A stretch of 38,061 nucleotides of DNA, taken from a virus. Position 1 is the first letter of the stretch; the number at the start of each line of letters is the position of its first letter. Made by a program: the position numbers and the translations under genes. Below are positions 13,767-22,709 of the stretch, piece by piece. The notes below the pieces were generated by a model. It saw nothing but the letters and a program-made list of their open reading frames with translations. It did not search any database and was not told the DNA's origin. The stretch spans positions 1-38,061 of the IMG/VR virus record IMGVR_UViG_3300027911_000034. One strand, written 5' to 3'.

Positions 13767-15834
13767 CAAGCCCCCCAATCATGACCAGCTCCATGAACGC
13801 CTGCGCGGCCTGCTCATCGGCCAACCGCTCGAGTTCCTGCGCCCGGCGCCGTTTGCGCGCCTCCGCGGACTTCGCGAGCTTAGCCTGCGTCTCGGCCCGC
13901 TTGCGCGCCACATAGGCCGTCTCAATCCTCGCCGTGGCCTGCTTGACCGCGGCCGACTGACGGGGGCTCTCGAGAATCACTTGCTGCGCCGCAGCGCGGA
14001 CCTCGACCTCGGCGGTGATGGCGGCCTGTACCTGCTCGGCCCTGCGCGCTGACGCGGCCTCTGCCTGCGCCACAGCCCGCTTGGCGGCCTCGAGGCGAGT
14101 CCACAGCCTGCGGATCTTCTCGCGTTCCTCGGCCTTCAGGCGCCGCTGTATGGCCTCGTAGACCTCGACCGATCCATGGCCGCCTGACGGGGTCAGTGTG
14201 CCCGTCAGCGCGCCATAGGACATCGACACCGAGATTGAAAGGCCGGCAATCGGCGTCAGTGACAGCCCGTCAAGTTCGCCCGATGCGGTCGTGGCCGTCG
14301 TGGTGAGGCCCGACAGCGTGCCGACACCGGTCAGTGCGCCGTAGTCGACTACGCTCGTCGTGGCGAGACTCGAGAGCGCCCCGGCGCCGTCCAGCTCTGC
14401 GTAGGCGAGTGTCGCTGTCGTGGTGAGCCCCGACATGGCGCCAGACATCAGAGTCGACAGAGCGCCGTACGAGACCGTGACCGTCAGCGCGCTGCCAGCC
14501 AATGCGCCCGCACCATCCAGCTCTCCGGCCGCTGTCGTCGCGGTGGTAACGAGTCCGGCAAGAGCCCCCGCGCCGTCAATCTCTCCGGCCGCGATTTCCC
14601 CGGTCAGCGTGAGCCCAGCGAGCACGCCCGTACCCGTCAACGCACCGGATGACACCTCATTGGTGACGGTGAACCCGGCCAGCGGGAGGGTGCCCATCAA
14701 ATTTCCGTAGGCCACCTCGGTGGTCGTGGTCTCGCCTGAGAGTGCTCCTGCGCCGTCAAGCTCGCCCTGTCCCGTCTCGTTGGTGAGCGCGAATCCGGCC
14801 AGCACGCCAGTGCCCACAGCGGCACCATAGCCAACCGTGGCGCTCGAAGTGAGTCCCGATATCTGCGTCAGTGACAGCGACGCACTGAATCCTTTGAAAG
14901 CATCCGGAATGAACAGCGGCCCGATCTTTGGGCCAAGTCCCGGCCTGAAAGCTATGGGATTTGAGATAGCGGAGGGACTATAAACGCCGGAGCCTATGGG
15001 GATGGATATCGACAGCCCCACATAGTTGTCGCCGGTCGAGCCAACGAGAGCAACAAACGTGACAGTGCTCAACCAATACGCGCCGAAATTTGGTGGCGGG
15101 TATATGGTCTTGTCGAAAGTCCCGTATACAAACCCTTGTCCGCCGCTTCCGTTGCCTCTCAAAATCTGCTGAAAATTGCTTCCGGTAGATCCCGGGGAAA
15201 AAAGAGTCGGAACAGTCTGCGGTGCCGCAGATCCGGCAATCCCCGATGAACTAACCGTATTTGCCCCGGTTTTAATCGTGTCGTCAATCACAAAGCAGAT
15301 TGTTGCGTACGGCGTGTTTGCAAAACCAGCGGCAGTGAATGAGACATTGTTGCCGGCAGTAAATGCTCCGTAGACCGATCCAGATCCAGAGTAAAAATTA
15401 CTGCAATTAAGTCCGCTGTACTCCAATACGGTCAATCCGCCTACCTGACCACCGGACCCCGCCGTCACCAGCGTCACCGTCAATGGCAGCGGATTTGCTA
15501 TGGGGTTCGGGCAAACCCAGCAATACAAAATCGGCTGGGCATTCCCCACTGCCAGAGAACTGTTGCCGCAGAAAATCCATGTGTTGCCGATCGTGTCGGT
15601 TATGTACTTTGGATTGGCCAGACCGCCGAGATTTGACCAATAGAACGCAATCAGCGTGTTGCCGGCAGTGGTTGGGTTGGTAAAAATGGCGTTGGCGAAA
15701 CTCGTAGCCACGCCGTCTGCCCGTTGAACAAGCGCATAACCACTTGACCCCGGCCATGGCGGGGCATAGGGGAACGGCGGGGGCGTCGCCCCCGGCACCA
15801 GAAAGCCGGGCCTCTGCCCCCAAGGCCCGGCCAT
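13759..15834 (-). CDS. Large modular virion protein with eleven 20-residue repeats (691 aa)
   Basis: Three regions can be seen. The N-terminal part (about 1-300) is a Gly/Ser/Thr/Asn-rich beta domain with little charge (YALVQRADGVATSF, FYWSNLGG, VTFVALVGSTGDNYVGL), lectin- or jelly-roll-like in character. Residues about 324-551 are eleven tandem units of 20 (twice 22) residues with consensus L-[AS]-G-L-T-x-T-x-x-x-x-x-G-[EA]-L-[DT]-G-x-G-x. Residues about 555-680 are a highly charged Ala/Arg/Glu/Gln helix, probably coiled coil. It sits between small virion proteins and the scaffold/capsid genes, so a head fibre or long surface appendage is plausible. The family was not recognised. Confidence 0.65.
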   Translation of the reverse strand: MAGPWGQRPGFLVPGATPPPFPYAPPWPGSSGYALVQRADGVATSFANAIFTNPTTAGNTLIAFYWSNLGGLANPKYITDTIGNTWIFCGNSSLAVGNAQPILYCWVCPNPIANPLPLTVTLVTAGSGGQVGGLTVLEYSGLNCSNFYSGSGSVYGAFTAGNNVSFTAAGFANTPYATICFVIDDTIKTGANTVSSSGIAGSAAPQTVPTLFSPGSTGSNFQQILRGNGSGGQGFVYGTFDKTIYPPPNFGAYWLSTVTFVALVGSTGDNYVGLSISIPIGSGVYSPSAISNPIAFRPGLGPKIGPLFIPDAFKGFSASLSLTQISGLTSSATVGYGAAVGTGVLAGFALTNETGQGELDGAGALSGETTTTEVAYGNLMGTLPLAGFTVTNEVSSGALTGTGVLAGLTLTGEIAAGEIDGAGALAGLVTTATTAAGELDGAGALAGSALTVTVSYGALSTLMSGAMSGLTTTATLAYAELDGAGALSSLATTSVVDYGALTGVGTLSGLTTTATTASGELDGLSLTPIAGLSISVSMSYGALTGTLTPSGGHGSVEVYEAIQRRLKAEEREKIRRLWTRLEAAKRAVAQAEAASARRAEQVQAAITAEVEVRAAAQQVILESPRQSAAVKQATARIETAYVARKRAETQAKLAKSAEARKRRRAQELERLADEQAAQAFMELVMIGGLDG
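14180..14865 (-). repeat. Coding tandem repeats, about 60 bp x 11
   Basis: This part of the 691-aa virion protein is built of roughly 60-bp units encoding 20 residues each. Representative units are LAGLTLTGEIAAGEIDGAGA and LAGLVTTATTAAGELDGAGA. Two units carry an extra two residues. Units alternate between GELDGAGA-type and YGALTGTG-type endings, suggesting an original two-unit block that was amplified. Confidence 0.75.
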
Positions 15835-15848
15835 CTATTTGCCCTCTG

Positions 15849-16418
15849 TTAGTTCAACGACTCGACAATGAACTGCATGCAGGTAATGCCGTTACCCGCA
15901 TTCGCCGCCGAGAACGTCGCGAAATGGTCGATGGCGTTGGACACCGTCGAGTCGAAGCCCGACCCCACTACCGGCGCCGCGTTGTAAGGCACCGCAACTG
16001 CGACGTAGGCGGTAGCCGTCGGCGCGCCGCCGCCTATCAGGTTGTAACTCGACAGCGTGCCAATGCCCATGAACGTGCAAGCCGTGGCGCTGCCCACGGT
16101 CCTCGCAATCAGGTCTACCTTGAGTTCGTACGGGAACGGTCCTACTGCCGCGCCCGTCGCCATGGGAATTGCGTTTGTCGTGAAAACCACGGTCGAGCCC
16201 ATGCGAATGTCGAGCGTCAGGTTGCACGCCGTGGTCGAGTTCTGCAGCTGGCCGCGCGACGTGATTCGCAGGCCGTCGCCGATACGCTCGATCCACTGCG
16301 CGGGCAGTGTTGGCTTGCCCTGCCCCGTGAGGATGGAGGTCGCCGTGGTCGAATTGATGAGCTGCGTGCCCGCAGCCTGCATCGAGGCGACAGTTTGAAC
16401 CCATGACTGTTTTGCCAT
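15849..16418 (-). CDS. Putative virion structural protein (189 aa)
   Basis: A beta-rich protein with low charge. The N-terminus SWVQTVASMQAAGTQLINSTTATSILTG is followed by alternating Val/Thr/Ala strands (LTLDIRMGSTVVFTT, AYVAVAVPYNAAPV). The ATG at 16418 comes one base after the preceding stop. It lies within the portal-capsid interval among similar beta proteins. A trimeric decoration or tail-surface protein would fit. No specific family was recognised. Confidence 0.5.
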   Translation of the reverse strand: MAKQSWVQTVASMQAAGTQLINSTTATSILTGQGKPTLPAQWIERIGDGLRITSRGQLQNSTTACNLTLDIRMGSTVVFTTNAIPMATGAAVGPFPYELKVDLIARTVGSATACTFMGIGTLSSYNLIGGGAPTATAYVAVAVPYNAAPVVGSGFDSTVSNAIDHFATFSAANAGNGITCMQFIVESLN

Positions 16419-16419
16419 C

Positions 16420-17136
16420 TTAGAGCCCCTGAATGATGAGATTGCTGGCCGCGAATGAAGGCGTGATGTTGGTGCTCACCGCGAGCGGGGAACACTTGTA
16501 GATCACGCCTGAGCCCGTGCTCGAGGTGTTCACCGGGTTGGCATTCGACAGCGTGGTGGACAGGGTCAGCGTCTGGCCGCCCGGCGCGGTGCCGACGTAA
16601 TAGATCGTGCCCGACGTGATGCCGGTCGGCAGGCCCTCCGAGCCCGGCAGGGCGTACACGCAGACCTGATCGTTGACCACCGGCGTGTAGCCGTAGGCCG
16701 TCAGCACGCCCGGCGAGGCATTGGTGCACGTGAAGGGCACCGCGGGGAAGCCCGACGTGTTGACCGGGCCAAAGGCATTCAGGGTGCCCGCGCCGGAACT
16801 CGAGAGACCGATACCCCAATGGGTGATGGTGTTGCTGCCGCCCGTGCACTGCGGGAAGGTGATCGCACCCGCATTGACCACCTGCGAGCCCGGCGTCAGC
16901 GAAGACGTAGTCCAGCCGCCTGTGGTACGCGCCACCGCAACGCGCGCATAGGACGTATACGTCGCCTCACTGGTGTTCTGGCTACCGCCCGCGCCGGGGT
17001 CCGCGGTGTGCAGGCTGACGTACAGGTTGGTGGCGGGAGCGGCGGCATTCTGCGCAATGGTCGACCACGTGCCAGTGAATACCGCCGTGAAAAAGGCGTC
17101 CATCACAGCCTTGTCTTGGACAGTCGTGTAACTCAT
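16420..17136 (-). CDS. Phage virion protein of the YVSLHTADPG type (238 aa)
   Basis: The segment NLYVSLHTADPGAGGSQNTSE (residues about 37-57; key residues SLHTADPG) is a recognisable signature of a widespread phage structural family. The following YARVAVART and later THWGIG strands also fit. Residues about 150-215 form a Val/Thr/Ser-rich insertion with YYVGTAPGG, a putative extra beta module. ATG at 17136. The role is presumably a virion surface or head-tail component; the precise function is not established here. Confidence 0.6.
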   Translation of the reverse strand: MSYTTVQDKAVMDAFFTAVFTGTWSTIAQNAAAPATNLYVSLHTADPGAGGSQNTSEATYTSYARVAVARTTGGWTTSSLTPGSQVVNAGAITFPQCTGGSNTITHWGIGLSSSGAGTLNAFGPVNTSGFPAVPFTCTNASPGVLTAYGYTPVVNDQVCVYALPGSEGLPTGITSGTIYYVGTAPGGQTLTLSTTLSNANPVNTSSTGSGVIYKCSPLAVSTNITPSFAASNLIIQGL

Positions 17137-17145
17137 GGGGGTCCT

Positions 17146-17481
17146 TTACTGGTAAGTGATCGCGATGATCGCGCCCGCGGGCGCCGGTGTCGTGTCCAAG
17201 TCATCCGGTCCGCCGGTCGCCCAAAAGTATATGTGTCCCGGGACGTTCAGGCCGTCGCCGCTGAACCCGATACCGCCCTGATTGCCGGCCAGCGCCGAAA
17301 GGGTGGCCACCGGGTGGGTCACGCCAACCTGCGGAATGGCCGTGGGCCCAATCAGATACAAACGCACGTACACGTCCGCGGCACCCGCCGTGTTGTCGAT
17401 CGTGGCCGCCAAGAATTGGTGAATGCCAGACACCAGCGTGAGGTTGGTGCCCGCCGTGGTGGTCTTGGTGAACACCGGCAC
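17146..17481 (-). CDS. Small virion protein next to the portal (111 aa)
   Basis: A beta-rich, nearly uncharged protein (VFTKTTTAGTNLTLVSGIHQF, then TAGAADVYVRLYLIGP). The GTG start at 17481 overlaps the portal TAG by one base (TAGTG). Composition and location suggest a head or portal-associated structural protein. No family was recognised. Confidence 0.5.
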   Translation of the reverse strand: MPVFTKTTTAGTNLTLVSGIHQFLAATIDNTAGAADVYVRLYLIGPTAIPQVGVTHPVATLSALAGNQGGIGFSGDGLNVPGHIYFWATGGPDDLDTTPAPAGAIIAITYQ

Positions 17482-19916
17482 TATTGTTCCTCCATCTCGA
17501 ACTCCATCATGGCGCCGCTCGGTAGCTTGGCCTTGCCGGTCCGCTTGCGCGGTTTCTTGGGCTCCTCGGACTTCGAGGCCTTCAATTGCGCGCCGAGCAT
17601 GTGGGCGAGCCCCATGATGGCCTCCTGCACCACCTTGGTGGCCTCGGCATTCTGCTTGGCCAAGTGCACGAGTTCCTGTAGCTCAGGATTGGGCTCTGCA
17701 GGGGCCACAGGGGCGGCAGCAGGCGTCGCGTCGGTCGCCTTGGCCTTGGCAGCGGGGGATACCGGCTCAGGCGGCGTAATGGCCTGCTGGTGCTCGGCAG
17801 CCATCATCTGCCGGCCCATGTCGGCATCTCCGGCCTCGAGGCCAAGGCTGTGCTCCTGCTGCTTGGCGTTGAGCCCAAGCGCGTGCTCGTGCTCGCGGTC
17901 GTGGATGCCAAGGGCGTGCTCGGCCACGGTCTGTACCTTCTCGTGGTGGTGCTGCTTGTCCTTGGCCTCGGCGGCAATCTTGGCGACCAGCAGCCTGACC
18001 ATGTTGGCCTCGTGCTTGTTGTTCTTGTCCATGGAGAGTTTCTGCACCAGCACGGTGAGCTGCTTGAGCTGCTGCTGCAGACGGATGGCCTCGGGGTCCT
18101 GCCCCATGCTGAAGCGCTCGCCGTCCGAGTAGCCGGTCAGCGCCATGATTTCCTTCCAGACCTCGCCAAGGTTGACCCCGGGCGGGGGCTTGACGCTGAT
18201 CTTGGCGAAGGATTCGACCCCGAGCAGGAACTTCTGCAGCTTCATCACGGGGTCCGTGGCGCCCATGCCGACGTTCACATTGACCGCAAGCTCGCGCTCA
18301 ATCATGTCGTCGGTAATCTTGTCCATGCCGAGCTTCTGCCAGAGCTTCGACTTGGCGCCGGCGATCTCGAGCACCACTTGATCGGTCTCGTAGTGCTGAT
18401 TGAGGAGCACTAGCTGCCTGAGCGTGGGCTGCACAAAGGTCTCGGCGAAGGTCTTCAGCATGTACTCGGTGAGCACTCCGGCAGGTGCCTGCAGCAGCGT
18501 CATCGCACGGGCGGGCTCGCGGGGCGCGCGGGCGGTCTGGACGCTTGCGGCACTGAAATTGCCCACCAGCTCGTCAAAAGCGGCGTTGTTGCGGTCCTCC
18601 TCGAGGTATGACGACTGCGTCACGTCCTGCCACTGATTCTCGACCACGTCGGTCGCCGGATCGTCCATCAGCGCCAAGCGGCCCGGGACATTGCGCACCA
18701 AGGCGGGCAGGTCGACATTCTTGCCGCGTTTGACAAAATAGCCCTTGTTGAGTACGAACTTGACGTTGTCCAGCCGGGAGTTCTTGATCTCGTTGATTTC
18801 ATCCTGCAGGCCGCGCGCCATCTGCGGCAGCGGGGTCGGGATAGGCTTGTGGGTCTCGATACTCGTGACCCCCATCACATAGGGACGCAACCCATGGAAA
18901 ACTGTCTGATCCAATGGCTCGGGGTCGGTGAGGAGTTTGCGCGAGTTGAGCGTGTAAAACTCATAATCGGTGCCGCGCCAGCGGTGAATGTGCCGGTGGA
19001 CGTAGCAAATGTCGTAGTCGCTGATATCCCGTTTCAGGTTGTAGGAATCCTCGCGGTTTCCTCCCCTTGTACGCCGGGTCGAATCGTCCTCATCCCGTGA
19101 TAGCAGGTCAGAATCGGGGTGGCTGGTCCACTTCCGGCCCTTGGGGTCCGGATGGTCCATGCGCGCCCTGACGTCGACCACGTACATGGGCAGAATGTGG
19201 ATGATGTAGGGGCTCGTGTTGACGGGGTCCGTCCAGCTTGCGGCCGGGTCGAATCGGAAATTCTCGATCGGGATGAGGTCGACCTGCGGCTGGTCCTTGT
19301 CGCGCATCAGCTTGCCGTCAGCGTCGCGCCGCATGCTGTAACGCCAGAAAATGTGCGCAATGGCGGCGCCCACGGTCTGCGCGTCCTGTATGGCGCCCAT
19401 CATGACCTGAAACCACGGGATGCTCTTGGTCAGGCGGTACTGCAGCAGCGCCTCATTAATCTCGGCGCTCGCCCGCTCGTTGGCATCGTTGCCGTTCACC
19501 GGGGTGATGGACACGCGGTCGAGGTTGCTGAAGAACGCAGCGGCAGCGGCTGCCTCGTTCTTGCGGATGATCGAGCGCGTCTTGGGTACGAAGATGTTCG
19601 AGCGCTTGCGCATGGACTCGGAGTTGAATTTCGAGTCGCCCGGGTGCTGCGAGTTGAAGGCGCGTATCGAGTCCTCCCACTCGCGGCGGTAGTTGGTGTC
19701 GATGAATGAGGTCGAGAACTTGTAGGCGTCCTGCGCCCGCGACTCCCACTTGGGCTGCTTGTCCTTGTTCGAGCCGCCATCGACGTCGGAGTCATTCTGC
19801 TCGGGCATGACGCCCTCGTCCTCGTCCTCCTCGCCGAGCTGCACCAGCTCGAGGTCACCCTCCTCGGGATCCTTGATGGAGGGCGGCTGCGGACGGTAAT
19901 TGGTGGACTGAGCCAT
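17481..19916 (-). CDS. Portal protein (811 aa)
   Basis: The start at ATG 19916 overlaps the preceding TGA (TGATG); an upstream in-frame start lies inside another gene. The acidic N-terminus is followed by the portal-like core: YRREWEDSIRAFNSQHPGDS, then KRSNIFVPKTRSIIRKNEAAAAAAFF, GAIQDAQTVGAAIAHIFW and a wing/stem region. The C-terminal 250 residues are Gln/Glu/His/Lys-rich helices with heptad character ending in a basic patch and an acidic tip. The length fits large podovirus portals (P22: 725 aa). It forms the dodecameric DNA channel and binds terminase; the terminase large gene is three genes upstream. Confidence 0.85.
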   Translation of the reverse strand: MAQSTNYRPQPPSIKDPEEGDLELVQLGEEDEDEGVMPEQNDSDVDGGSNKDKQPKWESRAQDAYKFSTSFIDTNYRREWEDSIRAFNSQHPGDSKFNSESMRKRSNIFVPKTRSIIRKNEAAAAAAFFSNLDRVSITPVNGNDANERASAEINEALLQYRLTKSIPWFQVMMGAIQDAQTVGAAIAHIFWRYSMRRDADGKLMRDKDQPQVDLIPIENFRFDPAASWTDPVNTSPYIIHILPMYVVDVRARMDHPDPKGRKWTSHPDSDLLSRDEDDSTRRTRGGNREDSYNLKRDISDYDICYVHRHIHRWRGTDYEFYTLNSRKLLTDPEPLDQTVFHGLRPYVMGVTSIETHKPIPTPLPQMARGLQDEINEIKNSRLDNVKFVLNKGYFVKRGKNVDLPALVRNVPGRLALMDDPATDVVENQWQDVTQSSYLEEDRNNAAFDELVGNFSAASVQTARAPREPARAMTLLQAPAGVLTEYMLKTFAETFVQPTLRQLVLLNQHYETDQVVLEIAGAKSKLWQKLGMDKITDDMIERELAVNVNVGMGATDPVMKLQKFLLGVESFAKISVKPPPGVNLGEVWKEIMALTGYSDGERFSMGQDPEAIRLQQQLKQLTVLVQKLSMDKNNKHEANMVRLLVAKIAAEAKDKQHHHEKVQTVAEHALGIHDREHEHALGLNAKQQEHSLGLEAGDADMGRQMMAAEHQQAITPPEPVSPAAKAKATDATPAAAPVAPAEPNPELQELVHLAKQNAEATKVVQEAIMGLAHMLGAQLKASKSEEPKKPRKRTGKAKLPSGAMMEFEMEEQ

Positions 19917-20278
19917 CAGTGGAAATTCCTGTCCTGACCGCGGTTGTAGGTGGGGATGCGTGGCTGCTCCTCGCCGTCCCATGCGCCGCGCTTGAGCGCG
20001 AACGCCTCGAGCAGGCGCCCGCCGTACTCAATCGCCGCCTGCTGCAGCTGCTTAGGGGTAGAGCGGCCATTGACGGGCAGAAGGCAGCTGAAGCCCTCGC
20101 GGCCGGTCTTCCACTTGACCATCTGCGCGATGTTGAGGTGCCGGAGCACCAGACAGCCGCCCTGAAACCCGACAACCCACGGGTGATTGGGGTAGAACTT
20201 CTGCAGCGCCTCGCCAAAGCGCACCGCGGCCTCGAGGTCCGAGACCTCATCCGGGTTGCCGTGCTCGAGGATATCCAT
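19916..20278 (-). CDS. Hypothetical protein between terminase and portal (120 aa)
   Basis: The ATG at 20278 overlaps the stop of the upstream gene (TGATG), which fixes the start; the longer open frame is a shadow. The fold appears mixed alpha/beta: LEAAVRFGEALQKFYPNHPWVVGFQGGCLVLRHLNI followed by a basic QLQQAAIEYGGRLLEAFALKRG helix. No motif is recognised. Position in the packaging block suggests a head-assembly accessory protein. Confidence 0.6.
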   Translation of the reverse strand: MDILEHGNPDEVSDLEAAVRFGEALQKFYPNHPWVVGFQGGCLVLRHLNIAQMVKWKTGREGFSCLLPVNGRSTPKQLQQAAIEYGGRLLEAFALKRGAWDGEEQPRIPTYNRGQDRNFH

Positions 20279-20472
20279 CAGCTGCCCGGCCGCCGGTAGA
20301 AGCCGGTGTAACCGCGGTCGGTCGAGTCGAAGGACCGGCCATTGCTGAAAACGTAGACGCGGTGGTCGGGCGCCGTGAACTCGCTGCCCCACGCGCGCCG
20401 CACCATCTCGTTGAGCGAGAAATTGCGGGTCGTGACCGGCAGGCCAAGGCTCGGAGGTACGGTGTTTGCCAT
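20278..20472 (-). CDS. Hypothetical small protein (64 aa)
   Basis: The ATG at 20472 (MANTVPPSLG) was preferred to a TTG one codon earlier; it overlaps the upstream TGA (TGATG). The sequence contains LNEMVRRAWGSEFTAPDHRVYVFSNGR, with no known motif. Tight coupling on both sides argues that it is translated. The function is unknown. Confidence 0.55.
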   Translation of the reverse strand: MANTVPPSLGLPVTTRNFSLNEMVRRAWGSEFTAPDHRVYVFSNGRSFDSTDRGYTGFYRRPGS

Positions 20473-20660
20473 CAATAGCTCCCTTCAATGCCGGCCATGA
20501 ATGCCACATTCGCCTCTCGGTCACGCAGCTCCCTGACCTCGCCGGCCAGCCGCCTGACCTTGATGACCAGCTCCACCGGTAACGGCTCCTGCCTTGCTGC
20601 AATGCGATCGAGGCGCTGCAGCAGGCTGCGGATCTCGGTCTCGGTCAGGTCAAGCCTCAT
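20472..20660 (-). CDS. Small helical protein downstream of terminase (62 aa)
   Basis: Begins with ATG overlapping the TGA of the terminase large gene (ATGA). The sequence is Leu/Arg/Glu-rich and probably a coiled coil: EIRSLLQRLDRIAARQ and VRRLAGEVRELRDRE. It could be a packaging accessory or portal-associated peptide. The function is not recognised. Confidence 0.55.
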   Translation of the reverse strand: MRLDLTETEIRSLLQRLDRIAARQEPLPVELVIKVRRLAGEVRELRDREANVAFMAGIEGSY

Positions 20661-22294
20661 GTGTACTCGGGCTCCAACACGGTCGAGTCGATGAACTCAG
20701 GCGGACGCACGTCCATGTCGTAGATTCGCGAAACGGCGTCGATCAAGTCCTTAAGACCTGTGAACGGGTAGTAAGCCACCTGCATCCTAAACCGCTCGCT
20801 CAAATTGTAAAGTTGACCGTTCTCATCCCGCTGGATGATGGGTTTCGCTATGCGGTAGTCGTAGCCGGAGGCAATCATCCGCTGCTGCGACTCGGTGAAG
20901 TCGGGATCCTCGTCGGCGGGCTCGTAGGGCAGCCAAAAGGCATGGGAGCGGATGTCAGGCACAAGGCGGCTCACGCGGTCATCCTTGCTGCCCGGGCCGT
21001 CTGAGGGCCACTCAAGCTCCTCGATCTCGAGCCCGGAGACGTTCTCCACCCGGCGGCGCTCGAGGAAATAGTCCATATCGGCCTGCGCGCCGTACTTCTC
21101 GTAGCCGACCTTGACGCCCACCACGCCCGGCGCCACCCGCCACTTCTGCCAAAGCCCGCGCAGATGCGTCCAGCGCTCGAGCAGGTCCATGCGGTGATCG
21201 TAGCCGTCGAGCAGGAACTTGTTGCCATCGAACCCGACGCCAATGACCGCCATGGCCGTGCGCGCGGAGTCCTTTTTCTTGCTGCGGGCCGGGTCGATGG
21301 TGATGTAGACCATGAGGGTCTCGGGGCGCCACTCGTAGACCTGCAGGTCATTGGGATCGAACCAGCGCTGACTGCCTGCCAGCGGGTTTTGCAGCATTTG
21401 GGTGGCAATGGTCTCCTCGAGCTGCGTCTTGACCCGGCGGCGCCACTCGGCCTCGCTGAAAAGCACCGGGCGGCCCTCGACCGTACCGTCATGGGTCGCC
21501 GGGTAGATGCGCGCCTTGACGCTGCCGGTGGCCAATATCGAGGAGTAGGTATCGCCGTAGTGGTATCGCGTGCCGCACATTTGGCGCCTGCCACCCGCGG
21601 TACCAAGGTTGTCGGACATCGACCATGCTGCGGTGCACTTATGGATTTGCTCGGGGGTGGAGACCGACTCCATGGTGACGACGTCGTCATAGACCATCAG
21701 CTTGAAATGCCGGCTGGTCGGCTGGCCGTCGACTAGCCCGTGGGCCTCTACGGTGCATTCCTTGGGGTTGCTCGAGCGCTTGACTATCAGGCCCCCGTCC
21801 AGTGACCAGCTGGACGCCTCTGCCTGCGGGTTGGTCCACAGGATGTCCGGGAACAGGGCCTGCAAGTGGTGGTTGGTCTCCATCTCGCGCTTGAGCTGCG
21901 CAAGGAACGCCTTGGCGATCGGCTTGGTGTGGCTGAAGATCCCTACCGTGATTTCCGGGTCGCGCAGGATCTCCTGAAGGATGCCCGCGAAGGTAACGAC
22001 GCTGGATTTGTAGTGTTCCCTCGCCCATAAATCGAGGTAGCCATCGGGGGCGGCCTCGACCTCCCGGCAGCGCGCATAGATCCAGTGATGCCAGCAGTCC
22101 ACACGGCCACACGCCCGTACCAAGAGGTAGTAGCGGTCGTTTTGGCAGAGCCAGCGGGCGGCCTCGAGATTGTGACCTTTCTCGTCGAGCGCATCCCACG
22201 CCCCGAGGACATCACTGAACGCTAACGACTGAAGGGTCTGCCGGAGCCCGTCCAGCGAGTGCGGCTTCGAGTCGGGCACGCATGTCCTCGGCAT
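20657..22294 (-). CDS. terL: Terminase large subunit (545 aa)
   Basis: The ATPase domain has a Walker A-like segment AREHYKSSVVTF (residues 91-102, degenerate as in many phage terminases) and a Walker B, LMVYDDVVT, at 199-207. The nuclease domain begins with VYITIDPARSKKKDSARTAMAVIG, with the first catalytic Asp at about 334; later acidic residues lie in VKVGYEKYG and the DLIDAVSRIYDMD region near the C-terminus. ATG 22294 overlaps the small-subunit gene by 83 bp; no later start that would keep the ATPase domain is obvious. The enzyme drives packaging of the genome through the portal and cuts concatemers. Confidence 0.9.
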   Translation of the reverse strand: MPRTCVPDSKPHSLDGLRQTLQSLAFSDVLGAWDALDEKGHNLEAARWLCQNDRYYLLVRACGRVDCWHHWIYARCREVEAAPDGYLDLWAREHYKSSVVTFAGILQEILRDPEITVGIFSHTKPIAKAFLAQLKREMETNHHLQALFPDILWTNPQAEASSWSLDGGLIVKRSSNPKECTVEAHGLVDGQPTSRHFKLMVYDDVVTMESVSTPEQIHKCTAAWSMSDNLGTAGGRRQMCGTRYHYGDTYSSILATGSVKARIYPATHDGTVEGRPVLFSEAEWRRRVKTQLEETIATQMLQNPLAGSQRWFDPNDLQVYEWRPETLMVYITIDPARSKKKDSARTAMAVIGVGFDGNKFLLDGYDHRMDLLERWTHLRGLWQKWRVAPGVVGVKVGYEKYGAQADMDYFLERRRVENVSGLEIEELEWPSDGPGSKDDRVSRLVPDIRSHAFWLPYEPADEDPDFTESQQRMIASGYDYRIAKPIIQRDENGQLYNLSERFRMQVAYYPFTGLKDLIDAVSRIYDMDVRPPEFIDSTVLEPEYT

Positions 22295-22556
22295 TGGGGA
22301 GCCTGTGCTGTGTGTGCTCTACGGTTGCATGGACTGTCTGCGCGGGCCTGCCCCATCCGCGGTCGAGCAGGGCAGTAGCCGCCACCACGGCAGCCCGCTC
22401 GTTGTCGCTGCGGGCGATCTCGACCAATTTGAGCACGCACTCAGCCGTGTACGCCCGGCACAGCTCCTGTGCGGTCTTGACTGCCGGGTCGAGCCTGCGA
22501 CCCCCGACCTTGGGGTGGCCCTTCTGGAAAGAGCCAGAGTTGGGTTGCCTTGCCAC
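22212..22556 (-). CDS. Terminase small subunit (114 aa)
   Basis: The N-terminus SGSFQKGHPKVGGRR is typical of DUF5681-like small terminase proteins. It is followed by a helical region (ALLDRGWGRPAQTV) often seen in phage small terminase annotations. The GTG start at 22556 has no better alternative. It overlaps the large subunit by 83 bp in another frame. It would recognise the packaging site and regulate the large subunit. Confidence 0.75.
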   Translation of the reverse strand: MARQPNSGSFQKGHPKVGGRRLDPAVKTAQELCRAYTAECVLKLVEIARSDNERAAVVAATALLDRGWGRPAQTVHATVEHTQHRLPNAEDMRARLEAALAGRAPADPSVVSVQ

Positions 22557-22565
22557 TAGAAGCCA

Positions 22566-22697
22566 CTACTCCTCGTCATCATCCTCACAGTCTAGGTCGG
22601 GATCGCGCATGTCGTCCATAAACAACACGTCGACCGTCTCGTCATCGTCGCTCGGCCCTACGTAGTCGGGCATGCGCATAACCGCATAGGAGGCCAT
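22566..22697 (-). CDS. Very acidic microprotein upstream of terminase (43 aa)
   Basis: An open frame starts at ATG 22697 (MASYAVMRMPDYVG) and ends at TAG 22566, ten bases before the small terminase start. About 19 of 43 residues are Asp or Glu, with an almost uninterrupted acidic C-terminus after residue 29 and essentially no Lys. It fits neatly between two real genes with no large gap. A DNA- or nucleic-acid-mimic, or a modulator of the packaging motor, are options; none is demonstrated. Confidence 0.55.
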   Translation of the reverse strand: MASYAVMRMPDYVGPSDDDETVDVLFMDDMRDPDLDCEDDDEE

Positions 22698-22709
22698 GGC
22701 AGCGACGCC

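Noticed and set aside
16819-18132. 437-codon plus-strand open frame
   Set aside because: Antisense to the portal C-terminus and two virion genes. Composition (Arg/Ser/Ala/Cys runs) is that of a shadow frame.
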